Source: Dastarcus helophoroides
Lineage: Eukaryota > Arthropoda > Insecta > Coleoptera > Bothrideridae
DNA length: 64,000 nt
Reading direction: 5' to 3'
Assembly: GCA_028583605.1 (NCBI GenBank)
Contig: CM053326.1
Coordinates: forward strand, 911,160 to 975,159
Numbering within the stretch: position 1 is the stretch's first letter; each line of letters opens with the position of its first letter. Shown one piece after another: positions 37,238 through 45,904 of the stretch. Position numbers and translations under genes: made by a program. The notes below the pieces were generated by a model that worked only from the letters and a program-made list of their open reading frames with translations, searched no databases and had not been told where the DNA came from.

Positions 37238-37983
37238 TCACCTTTCGGAAGGTGTGGGACCGTGATCATCTGCGATGGTTATTAACACTGAGTTGTGGTC
37301 CAAGCTGGGCTCATTGACAGATGTTAGCTCAATTCTATACTGAACATCTTTCATCAGTGCCACGTACAGGATGTCTAGCATTTCTGTGGTGTAGTGATGA
37401 TGGGTAAGTTTTTCTGGAGCCATTACATCGATTCCGTTTGGTGATATGAACCTTGGGTTGTTTCTTTGGCTGCCGCATTCGACGGTTTTGGCACTAAGGT
37501 ATCCTGCTACAATAACACTGTTATTGCTTATTTTGAAGATGCGTATCAAATCTGCCTCCATGACAGTGTTGAATTTGAAATAATAGGAAAAGCGTCAGGG
37601 GTAGATCAGGGAAAGCGTCAGGGGTACCTACGCCATTTGCACTATTATTCCGGTTCCTTCCGGCCTGTTCAACTTTAGTAAGCCTGCAGCAACAATTTCC
37701 ACTTACATAGATAGCCGTACCTCCTCCTGGGCCTATTACTCTGTCTTTGCAATGAAGAACATATCTTCGAAATTTAAGATCCTTGATTGTGCTCTTTAAC
37801 TTGGTTTCGGTAAGCATCAATACGTTCAAGTCGTTTTCTTTTGCGAAAACTTCCAGCTCGTGTCTGCTGCTTACGAGTTCGTTGCAGTTCCAGAAGACTG
37901 CCTTGAATTGCTGTGGATTGTTTCGACGAGCTTTCATTTTCCTGTTCAGGCGTCTGTCTTGATAAAGCCTTACCCCAAAACAC
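37238..37983 (-). pseudogene. Jockey-type LINE ORF2: endonuclease domain remnant
   Basis: The minus-strand frame from about 37937 contains FKAVFWNCNELVSSRHELEV, VLMLTETKL and GPGGGTAIYV, the AP-endonuclease (exonuclease/endonuclease/phosphatase) signature of Jockey-like LINEs, with the catalytic Glu of the TET(K/H)L motif present. After a frameshift, the 37238-37561 frame continues with IVAGYLSAK (normally AGDFNAKH, so catalytic D and N are lost), GIDVMAPEKLTHH and SLDHNSVLITI (normally SDHxPV). The reverse transcriptase that should follow is absent. It would nick target DNA in an active element; this copy is inactive. Confidence 0.8.
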
Positions 37984-38092
37984 TAATGTGTCTTATGATA
38001 AGGGTCTTTGGGAGTATCATCTTGATAAAGACGATTGCCTTCTGGCTGTTTCCAGCTTTGGTGACTGCTCTCACCAAGTCCAGCACTTTTCT

Positions 38093-38233
38093 CTGGTCCT
38101 CGGTTATTTTCAAAAATTGAAATACAAATCCTATCTTCTAAAACCAAGAAGAATTAAAAAACACTAGAGCAACCTTTGTTGTGTCTTTTAATCCTTCTTG
38201 ATTTCAGGATACAAGATTTGTATTTCCATTCTT
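38093..38233. mobile_element. Palindromic MITE, copy 7 (short), inside the LINE
   Basis: Outer arms TGGTCCTCGGTTATTTTC...AATTGAAATACAAATCC and CTTGATTTCAGGATACAAG...TTTGTATTTCCATT are inverted; the inner core with the hammerhead-like box has been deleted down to CACTAGAGCAACC. It lies in the LINE between the ORF1 zinc-knuckle region and the start of ORF2, so it inserted after the LINE. Confidence 0.75.
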
Positions 38234-39720
38234 AGGCAGTGTCAATTTCTGGGAGCTATCTCCAACTACTGATGCGTAAGACTTATCTTAGCGCTAGGAG
38301 TTTCTAGTTTCGACGAAATCCATGAAGTTTCAGCTGTCGCCTTGGCTGTTATTGATTGTGTCCTAGAATTTATTTGTTCTTTGGTAATTTCTGGGTTCCC
38401 TTTGGTGTCGGTTTCTGCTTCCTCGGTGACGAAAAGACACGATAATCTCTGTAGCTAGCTACATGGTCGCCCTTGCAGTTGGTTAAGGGGTTTGTCCTTG
38501 GGTCGTTTACAGTCTTTGTTAGGGTGCTTTTCAGCAGACTGCTTCCTTTGCCCGTGGTTGAATCGTTGACATTTGTGGCTTCAACTGGTTACCTGCTCCT
38601 GGGATCTCCACCTGAGCATCCAGACCAATCAGCACCTTGAGTATGAAGATTCTGTCTTCGTCATTCTGCAGCTCTATGAATATCATGTGTGTGCCTTTTT
38701 AGTAAATGAGTTCATTGACGTTGATGACCTTGTACATTTTTTTAAGTAATCGAAACCAAAAATGATAAAATTCTTCAAGAAAGGTAAAATTTAAAAAAAA
38801 GGGGAAATTTTAGAAAAAAATTTTAAAAAGAGTACTATTCTTGACAAAAAATCAATCATTTGGAAAAAAGTCTAAATTTTAAAATCAAGTTGAAAATTTG
38901 AAAGTGGAACCTATCAAAAAATCAAACCATATCAAAACGCTTCACAGCTAAGTTTTCGAAAATATCTGAAATTTTCGAAAATCATAATTTTAAAAAAGTC
39001 GAAATTGTCAGAAAGGTTAACATTTTCAACCAGACGAAACATTGAAAAAAACTAGAATTTAAAAATGTCGAAGTTTTGGATAAAATGGAAATTTTGAAAA
39101 TGTCGAACGTTTAAAAAGAACCGAAAGTTTGATCTTTTTCAAAATTCTGATTTAATACTTTGATATTAATAAAAACGTTGAAATACAATCAAAATTTTGA
39201 CTAAAAGACAACCAATCAAAATGCTCGACATTTTCAAAATATTCAAAATCTTAAATATGTTGAAATTTTAGATAAAAATCGAAATTTTGAAAAAAGTTAC
39301 TTTTGGGAAAAGGGAAATTTAAATAAGCAAATACTTTAAATAATTTAAAGATTTAGAAATATGTCCAAATTAAAAAAATCAAAATTTTTAAATAAAATCG
39401 AAATTTGAAACAAAACTGAAACTTAAAAAAAAATACATCAAAAGTTTACAAAAAACGTCAAATTTTTTTAAAAATACAAATTAAAAAAAATAATCAAAAT
39501 TTGGATTATAAAATGAAAATTTTAAAAATAATCATTTTAAAAAATTTTGAGATTTCTTCTTCTTGATGTCTTTCTCGGAGATATCCTTTGGAATTCTTCT
39601 GACGATTGCCTTGACGCTTCTTTCAGGCGAAGAAGTCGTACGGCACTTTCTCTTTCTCCAGGAACCTTGTCGGGTCTCTGAAGTCAGTAACTTTGTATCC
39701 CAACACCTTCGTCGATGCAT
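38234..39720 (-). pseudogene. Jockey-type LINE ORF1 (Gag-like), split by AT-rich DNA
   Basis: At 39550-39720 (minus) the frame gives VKAIVRRIPKDISEKDIK, matching the PRE_C2HC-type domain of Jockey-clade ORF1. The colinear continuation appears only below 38737: VINVNELIY, MIFIELQNDEDRIFILKVLIGL, then fragments CQRFNHGQ and CKGDHVASYR, remnants of the zinc-knuckle region. Between them (38737-39545) lies about 800 bp of AT-rich degenerate repeat with no coding match. ORF1 proteins bind the element's RNA. Frameshifts and stops are numerous. Confidence 0.7.
38737..39545. repeat. AT-rich degenerate repeat block inserted in LINE ORF1
   Basis: GAAATTTTGAAAA/TTTAAAAAAG-type DNA with no coding signal, sitting between two parts of an otherwise colinear Jockey ORF1. 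Only about ten residues seem missing at the junction, so the block arrived after the LINE. Confidence 0.6.
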
Positions 39721-39850
39721 TTCGCTTTCGTGAAAGCAATTTTCTTGAAATACATTAACTAGTTAGTGGTCTTCCATGATACATCCCTTATGTTAACAGA
39801 CAAAATTTTTACATCGACGGGAGCTCTCGTTTGAGTCTTCTTCCCTTGAG
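39721..39850. other. Unassigned DNA before the TTAGG array
   Basis: Short mixed-composition DNA; may be the 5' end of the LINE. Nothing else is seen. Confidence 0.3.
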
Positions 39851-41437
39851 TTAGGTTAGGTTAGGTTAGGTTAGATTAGATTCGGTTAGGTTAGGTCAAG
39901 TTAGGTTAGGTTATGTTAGGTTAAGTTACGTTAGATTAGGTTAGGTTAATTGGGTTAGGTTAGGTTACTTTAGGTTAGGTTAGGTTACGTTAGGTTAGGT
40001 TAGGTTAGGTTAGGTTAGGTTAGGTTAGGTTAGGTTAGGTTAGGTTAGGTTAGGTTAGGTTAGGTAGGGTTAGGTTAGGTTAGGCTAGGTTGGGTTAGGT
40101 TAGGTAAGGTTAGGTTAGGTTAGGTTAGGTTAGGTTAGGTTAGGTTAAGATAGGTTAGATTAGGTTAGGTTAGGTTAGGTTAAGTTGGGTTAGGTTCGGT
40201 TACGTTACGTTAGGTTAGATTAAGTTAAGTTAGGTTAGTTTAGGTTAAGTTAGGTTAGATTAGGTTAGATTAGGCTAGGTTAGGTTAGGTTAGGTAAAGT
40301 TAGGTTAGGTTAGGTTAGGTTAGGTTAGGTTAGGTTAGGTTAGGTTAGGTTAGGTTAGGTTAGGTTAGGTTAGGTTAGGTTAGGTTAGGTTAGGTTAGAT
40401 TAGGTTAAGTTAAGATAGGTTAGGTTAGATTAGGTTAGGTTAGGTTAGGTTAGGTTAGGTTAGGTTAGGTTAGGTTAGGTTAGGTTAGGTTAGGTTAGGT
40501 TAGGTTAGGTTTAGGTTAGGTTAGGTTAGATTCGGTTAGGTTAGGTCAGGTTAGGTTAGGTTATGTTAGGTTAAGTTACGTTAGATTAGGTTAGGTTAAT
40601 TGGGTTAGGTTAGGCTACTTTAGGTTAGGTTAGGTTACGTTAGGTTAGGTTAGGTTAGGTTAAGTTAGGTTAGGTTAGGTTAGGTTAGGTAGGGTTAGGT
40701 TAGGTTAGGCTAGGTTAGGTAAGGTTAGGTTAGGTTAGGTTAGGTTAGGTTAGATTAAGATAGGTTAGATTAGGTTAAGTTAGGTTAGGTTAAGTTGGGT
40801 TAGGTTCGGTTACGTTACGTTAGGTTACGTTAAGTTAAGTTAGGTTAGGTTAGGTTAGGTTAGATTAGGTTAGGTTAGGCTAGGCTAGGCTAGGTTAGGT
40901 AAGGTTAGGTAAGGTTAGGTTAGGTTAGGTTAGGTTAGGTTAGGTTAGGTTAGGTTAGGTTAGGTTAGGTTAGGTTAGGTTAGGTTAGGTTAGGTTAGGT
41001 TAGATTAGGTTAGGTTAGGTTAAGTTGGGTTAGGTTCGGTTACGTTACATTAGGTTACGTTAAGTTAAGTTACGTTAGGTTAGGTTAGGGTAAGTAAGGT
41101 AGGTTAGGCTAGGCTAGGTTAGGTTAGGTTAGGTTAGGTTAGGTAAGGTTAGGTTAGGTTAGGTTAGGTTAGGTTGAGTTGGGTTTGGGTTGGTTGGGTT
41201 GAGTTGAGTTGGGTTGGGTTGGGACGGTTCAGGTTAGGTTAGGTTATTTTAGGTTAGGTTAGGTTAGGTTAGGTTAGGTTAGGTTAGATTACATTAGGTT
41301 AGCTTAGGTTAAGACAGGTTAGGTTAGACTAAGATAAGTTAGGTTAGGTTAAGATAGGTTGGGTTAGGTTAGGTTAGGTTAGGTTAGGTTAGGTTAGGTT
41401 AGGTTAAGTTAGGTTTAGGTTAGGTTAGGTTAATATG
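39851..41437 (+). repeat. Interstitial insect telomere repeat (TTAGG)n
   Basis: About 1.59 kb of TTAGG on the plus strand with scattered variants (TTACG, TTAGA, TTAAG, TTCGG, and a TTGGG/TTGAG patch at 41170-41230). It is internal: non-telomeric DNA lies on both sides. A complex variant pattern at 39851-39980 is repeated at 40511-40630 (marker TTCGGTTAGG at 39881 and 40531, 650 bp apart). The pattern GGGTTAGGTTCGGTTACG recurs at 40187, 40797 and 41027. The array has therefore grown by internal segmental duplication. Confidence 0.95.
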
Positions 41438-42296
41438 ACCTATTGAAAACTCCAACTTTTCCATTTTCTCTCTTAAAATTGGATTTTTTTTGATAATATG
41501 AAATATTTTCTAGAAAGTTCGAAATTTTTCTGGAAATTGCAACGTAATTTTCAGATGTCAAGATTTTTTCGAAGTATTTGTTTTTTCTGATTTTTTAAAA
41601 TTTGATTCCCAGTAATTTCAACTGGACCAACTTGTCCGAAATTTATCTTATTTTCCAAATTTTGATTTTAATTCTAAATTCGATATTATCTGTTTCCGGA
41701 TATTTTCTTTTAAAATTGATTTCTTTCAGAAGATTTAGTCCTTTTCACAAAATTTGTTTATTTTTTTGACATTATATCAAAATTTTAATAGAAATCGAAA
41801 AATCTGAGAACAATATTTTAGGAAAATTTTGAGAAAAAGAAGAAAGCTTTCAAGAATATGCCAAAATTGTAATTGAATAGAAATTCTGAGAGAATATTTT
41901 TAAAAGTTCTTTTTTTTTACCCTGAATTCCACTTGTTCAGGAAATTATTATCTTTTTAACAAAAATTGACTTTTGGAAATTTTGTCTTTTTTGAAAATCC
42001 ACTTCTTCGAAATTTCAACATTTCTTAAAGTTCTTCGAAAGGTTATTTCTTCAGATTGGGCTTTTCTGAAAATGTCGACTATTTAAGTCGAAATTTCGAC
42101 TATTAAAATAGAAATGTCGGCTATTAAAATCGATATTTCGGAAAAAAGTTCAAAAATTCGATCTTTCCAGCTTGTAGTTTTTGGTGAAAATACACATTAC
42201 ACAGCCAGAAGGTTATCTTTTTTATCTATAAATTTTTCAAAATGATTGTTGCCCCTCCATTGAAAAAAATCCTGCCTATGCTTATGTATGTACGCC
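41438..42296. repeat. AT-rich degenerate repeat, module shared with 30640-31090
   Basis: The stretch 41790-42295 aligns in order with 30640-31090: a TTTTAGGAAA...TTTTGAG segment, TTCAAGAATATG, a CAACATTTCTTAAAG-like segment, then ACACATTACACAGCC and AATTTTTCAAAATGATTG. No gene. Confidence 0.6.
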
Positions 42297-42600
42297 TGTG
42301 AATGTTTTAGTACTTACTTCTCGGAACATTTATTAGCATTCGAGTTGGATATACCAATTTGACGAGATCTAACAAGATCGAAACCGGTATTTGGTTTCCA
42401 AACTTTGAATCTAATAAATGTTCAAACCTATTGGTCTGTGCATTAGAATCCTTGTCATCTGGGAACTTTTTCCTAGAGGGCAACCGCTTCGCTAGGTGGC
42501 AGTGTTTCAACTGTTGGTAATTCAGCTACCTATGATTCACTATACACGCCTGGAGGGCTGCATGAATTTGGAGTCTAGGTTGCATTCTTCTTGCATATAC
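42297..42600 (+). mobile_element. Retrozyme copy, opposite orientation, decayed hammerhead
   Basis: Reverse complement of the 379-bp unit, from ATGTTTTAGTACTTAC to GTCTAGGTTGCATTC. Its hammerhead lies on the plus strand at 42341-42409: stem I CCAA.., box TTGACGA (first core base C changed to T), stem II GATCT-AACA-AGATC intact, GAAA intact, stem III and stem I return intact. The box change should abolish cleavage. Confidence 0.75.
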
Positions 42601-42887
42601 TCATGTCCAAAATATTTCATGATTTGCATTGCATACCTAACTAATCATGTAGGTTATTTACTAGAATTTTTGAATGTCCTTATTGTGAAATTTGATCCTG
42701 AAATTGGTGTTGTTTTGTAAATTTATTAATACCATTTGTGCCCATTTGGAACTGTTTCTATGTCCTATATTAAATTACTAGGAAAAAATACGGAAACTAC
42801 GAGTTTAAATCTCGATTCAAATTCAAAGTTTAGAATTTTCTGACCATATTTACTTCTATTTGAAGGAGTTTGTTTTCTCAAACATAC
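42601..42887. other. Unassigned DNA
   Basis: Short AT-rich stretch between the retrozyme copy and the solo LTR; no feature seen. Confidence 0.4.
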
Positions 42888-43247
42888 TGTAACGAAATGC
42901 AAATTGTAGAATTGAGTACGTAAGAAAATTTTCTAGAAAGATATGATAAGGGAAAGCGGCCGCGATAATGAAGCAAACGGCAGATAAGCCTTCCAGAGAT
43001 TTCGGTCAACGATAAGCCTTATCTGCCGAAAACTTCTAGAACCCGGAAGCGAAATCTATATAAGGCGGACGCCTTTCCCTCGAATGAGTTAGTTAGAGTC
43101 AGTGCAGTGTAATTAGTGAGTTAGTAGTTAGAAGTAAATAAGTGAGTTAATTATTCAGTTGTAGTGTTCCGAGTTTAGTTTGGTAATAAAGTGGGTATTA
43201 TTCAATTTACGTATTAAAAATCAATTCCAACCGATAAGCCCGTAAAA
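42888..43247 (+). mobile_element. Solo LTR, same family as 12867-14231
   Basis: It starts TGTAACG and ends at CGTAAAA, equivalent to CGTAACA. The flanks are ATAC on the left (42884-42887) and ATAT on the right (43248-43251), a one-mismatch 4-bp target duplication. A TATA box (TATATAAGG) lies near 43057 and AATAAA near 43186. It is uninterrupted and about 360 bp, which shows the original LTR length of the family. Confidence 0.85.
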
Positions 43248-43288
43248 ATATGTTTCTTTCAAATGTTAAGTTTTGTCTTCGTCAAATT

Positions 43289-43678
43289 CTATAATGCACA
43301 GACCAATAGGTTTGAACATTTATTAGATTCGAAGTTTGGAAACCAAATACCGGTTTCGATCTTGTTAGATCTCGTCAGTTTGGTATATCCAACTCGAATG
43401 CTAATAAATGTTCCGACAAGTAAGTACTAAAACATTCGAGAGTGACTCTTTAGTACTACCACCTATTGGTCCATAGAGAAACTATGGCCATCGCCAACAA
43501 TGTAATAAATGTTCAAATCTATTGGTATGTGCATTAGAATCCTTGTCTTCTGGGAAATTGTTACTAGAGAGCAACCGCTTCGCTAGCTGGCAGTGTTTCA
43601 ACTGTTGGTAGTTCAGCTACCTATGATTCACTATACACGCCGCCTGGAGGGCTGCATGAATTTGTAGTCTAGGTTGCA
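43289..43678. mobile_element. Retrozyme insertion in inverted (head-to-head) arrangement
   Basis: The first half (43289 to about 43503) is the 379-bp unit in the orientation of 13190; the second half (to 43678) is part of the unit in reverse. The whole is bounded by the 11-bp direct repeat TTCGTCAAATT (43278-43288 and 43679-43689), a second clean target duplication for this family. A complete hammerhead is in the first half. Confidence 0.8.
43330..43396 (-). ncRNA. Hammerhead ribozyme, type I, in the 43.3 kb retrozyme
   Basis: Minus strand: CCAAA, CUGACGA, GAUCU-AACA-AGAUC, GAAA, C-CG-GU, A17, UUUGG, identical in all core positions to unit 2 at 13613-13679. Predicted cleavage is 3' of the base complementary to 43348. 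Confidence 0.8.
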
Positions 43679-43689
43679 TTCGTCAAATT

Positions 43690-43869
43690 GTTTAATATTT
43701 TTTTTCCAAAATTTTTATGTAAAAGAGTAGAGCTTGAAGGGGCCGCACTTTAATTAAAGAATAAAGTGTAACCGACATTTTGTTTGACATTAAACTGAAA
43801 TGACTCTAAATAAGCAAAATCTTTCAGCATATTAGGTGAAGATACTTGGTCCTGAGGAGGTCTGGGGGA
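43690..43869. other. Unassigned DNA
   Basis: AT-rich; holds GCTTGAAGGGGCCGCACTTT (43731-43750), resembling the GAAGGGGCCCTGC piece at 11197. Confidence 0.35.
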
Positions 43870-43965
43870 TTCACCTTTTTGTCGGAGGATACAAAAATGT
43901 TAGGCGGGCCGCATGCGCCTCGCTAGCCGCATCTTGCTTATCCCTACTCTAGTCGAAGGTGAGGC
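43870..43965. mobile_element. hAT-like transposon terminus
   Basis: GGCGGGCCGCATGCG...CTAGCCGCATCTTGCTTATCCCT resembles the 3' end of common hAT elements, whose terminal repeat reads inward as CAGGGGTGGGCAAGATGCGGC. The opposite end is not identified. Confidence 0.4.
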
Positions 43966-44409
43966 AGCAAATTTTTATGACACAGTGAGAAGTTCTATTT
44001 ATGGCAACTCTTTTTTCCACTCTAGAACCCTTTGCCAAGTAGGTTTTTCCCCGATAGTTACAATGTATCCTTGTTTAAAATGGATGTTAATTGCCATCTT
44101 CTATATACGGGGGCTCTTTTTTCTGTATAACTTCCAAGCTATGGTTAAATCTCAAAATAAAAACAATCAAATATCTTTTTTTTTTCAAGTAGGAAATTAT
44201 CTGCAGGGAATAAAAGCTTAAAGAATTAATCATAATAACTAATAGGAAAATAAAATAATTGACAACAATTTTACAACAAGAACAACAATGACAGTCTTCT
44301 CTTTCAATAATTAAAGGCATATTTTAAGATTTCTAATTAAGTAACCTTTTTAAGCACATTCGATTGTTCCTAGCAAAATGTTTGTCATGCAGTAGTCGTT
44401 GTAAAAACC

Positions 44410-44595
44410 TCAACAGTTTCCCATAGAAGAATTCCAGTGGTGTTTTATCCTGGGGTGCGGCGGCCACGCGTGCGGACCATCGTTTTTAATATACTGGGTC
44501 TCAAATAAGTAGGCAAGAAAATCATTGTCTATTTTATCGTTACGGTGGTTAATAATTACCCTTAATGGGTGGGTGGTGCTTAAAATAAAACACAT
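44410..44595 (-). pseudogene. Tc1/mariner-like transposase C-terminal relic
   Basis: The minus strand encodes YLFETQYIKNDGPHAWPP in one frame. After a one-base shift come residues equivalent to the conserved continuation: Pro, two hydrophobic/Thr positions, then I-L-L-W. This is the insect Tc1/mariner signature GP..WPPRSPDL(T/A)PLDF.LWG, the catalytic Asp being altered here. The rest of the transposase is absent. Confidence 0.5.
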
Positions 44596-45295
44596 ATTAG
44601 GCCAATTGATATATTCATTAATGAGAGAATAATTTCAAATGTTGTACCCTTTCACATAGAAACATTTTTATGTATATATATTTTTACAACAATATCTATA
44701 TTATATATTAGTAACAGCACATGACTGTGTTACAGTTTTAACATATATAATTACAATATATTAGAATATTTATGAAATTATTAAGAAATACATCAGATTT
44801 GCAATCTTATTAAGAAAGTGGCTGGAAAAATTCTTAATAAGAACGCAACTGAAGTTTATCATCAAAATATCACTTCTTTCCAATAAAATATAAATCTCTA
44901 TTTAACTAAAAGATGCATTTCAGCGAAGAAATGTCCAAAATTGACTCTATGATGAAAACCATGATATTTTCATGATAACATACATATATTTTTATAAATT
45001 TTTCTTTATAATCTCGTTGTCAAAAAATTGCACATATTCATACAAAAAAAGCTATACCTCTTCTCAAAAATATAAAAAATAAAACGTACATCAGCAAACC
45101 TAATCGAATATAACAAAAATAAATCGTTTTTGCCAAATCCGTAAGCCTTTGAAGTGTCGCCGAAGTCTTTAATAGCGGCCAATTTCAAAATTTTTGCGTC
45201 AAAACTACCCTACTAGTCAGTTCTTTATCGGTATTATCATCGAAATGACGGAAAAATTTTAAAATCGGTCATCGTCTCACGTACACCGAGCCCAA
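44596..45295 (-). other. 3' flank/possible 3' UTR of the agatoxin-like peptide gene
   Basis: AT-rich DNA directly downstream (minus strand) of the stop at 45296. No poly(A) signal can be placed with confidence. No other gene is seen. Confidence 0.35.
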
Positions 45296-45431
45296 TTAAC
45301 CCCACTTTTGGAACAGGCCCATACGCTGGCATCTGCAGTTGGAGCCCCAGAGATTGCACCGACACGAACTGTTGTAGCAGCAGTCGTTGGGTCTGTGATC
45401 GCAATTTCCACCCCTTCGAATGCAGGCACGT
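45296..45431 (-). CDS. Agatoxin-like neuropeptide (ALP), terminal coding exon
   Basis: A splice acceptor (TTACCTTTTCAG, AG at 45433-45432) opens an exon that encodes 44 residues and ends with TAA at 45298-45296. The peptide has eight cysteines in the order C-6-C-6-CC-4-C-1-C-6-C-1-C (an inhibitor cystine knot pattern) and ends MGLFQKWG. This order and ending match the agatoxin-like peptides of insects (relatives of spider U8-agatoxin), which are made in the insect brain and neuroendocrine organs. The final Gly before the stop is a likely amidation donor. The exon would follow one or more exons with the signal peptide and propeptide at higher coordinates; I cannot locate them. Other frames are open here (a longer minus frame 45237-45491), but only this one has the cysteine pattern. 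The function in insects is poorly known; secretion is inferred. Confidence 0.85.
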
Positions 45432-45904
45432 CTGAAAAGGTAAATTAAGGAAGAACGTCTGGAAATAAATTAGAAAATACCCTGTAACCACCTAAAACGT
45501 GAATAAGGGCGACATGAAAACATGGAACATTTTGGCGGTTCTATCTACTTCTTCTAAGCATTCCCATGTCCTAGTTCAATTTAGAAACAATCAGAATTAA
45601 ACGCTGCATCTTCTAATCTAAAGATATAGAAGCTAGGTTATCTGGAAAAGCAATCTAACGTAAAAAGAAGGAACATATTCAGACGTGGTATTGGGCTTTC
45701 TTTTCGTTTGGTGTTTCCCAAATGGATACAGGCCCGGATTTTAGACGATTGAAGCGATTAACTATCCAAAGTTACAAACAGTTTATGCAATTTCATGGTT
45801 GGTTAAATTGAAAGAGTTCGATTTGTTTTATTTTACATATCAACTCGATAGCAGCATAAAAATTATTTTATTTTTACTGGCTGTTCAGCCAAAGCAAGAG
45901 CAAA
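45432..45904. other. Intron of the ALP gene, with a dispersed-repeat edge
   Basis: Immediately upstream of the acceptor on the minus strand. CAGGCCCGGATTTTAGACGA at 45729 resembles 11140. No coding exon is recognised. Confidence 0.4.

Noticed and set aside
43913..44221. A 102-codon plus-strand frame
   Set aside because: It starts inside the hAT terminus and ends in low-complexity sequence, with no recognised family.
45237..45491. An 84-codon minus frame over the agatoxin-like exon
   Set aside because: It ignores the splice acceptor and lacks the cysteine pattern; the correct frame is the one ending at 45296.
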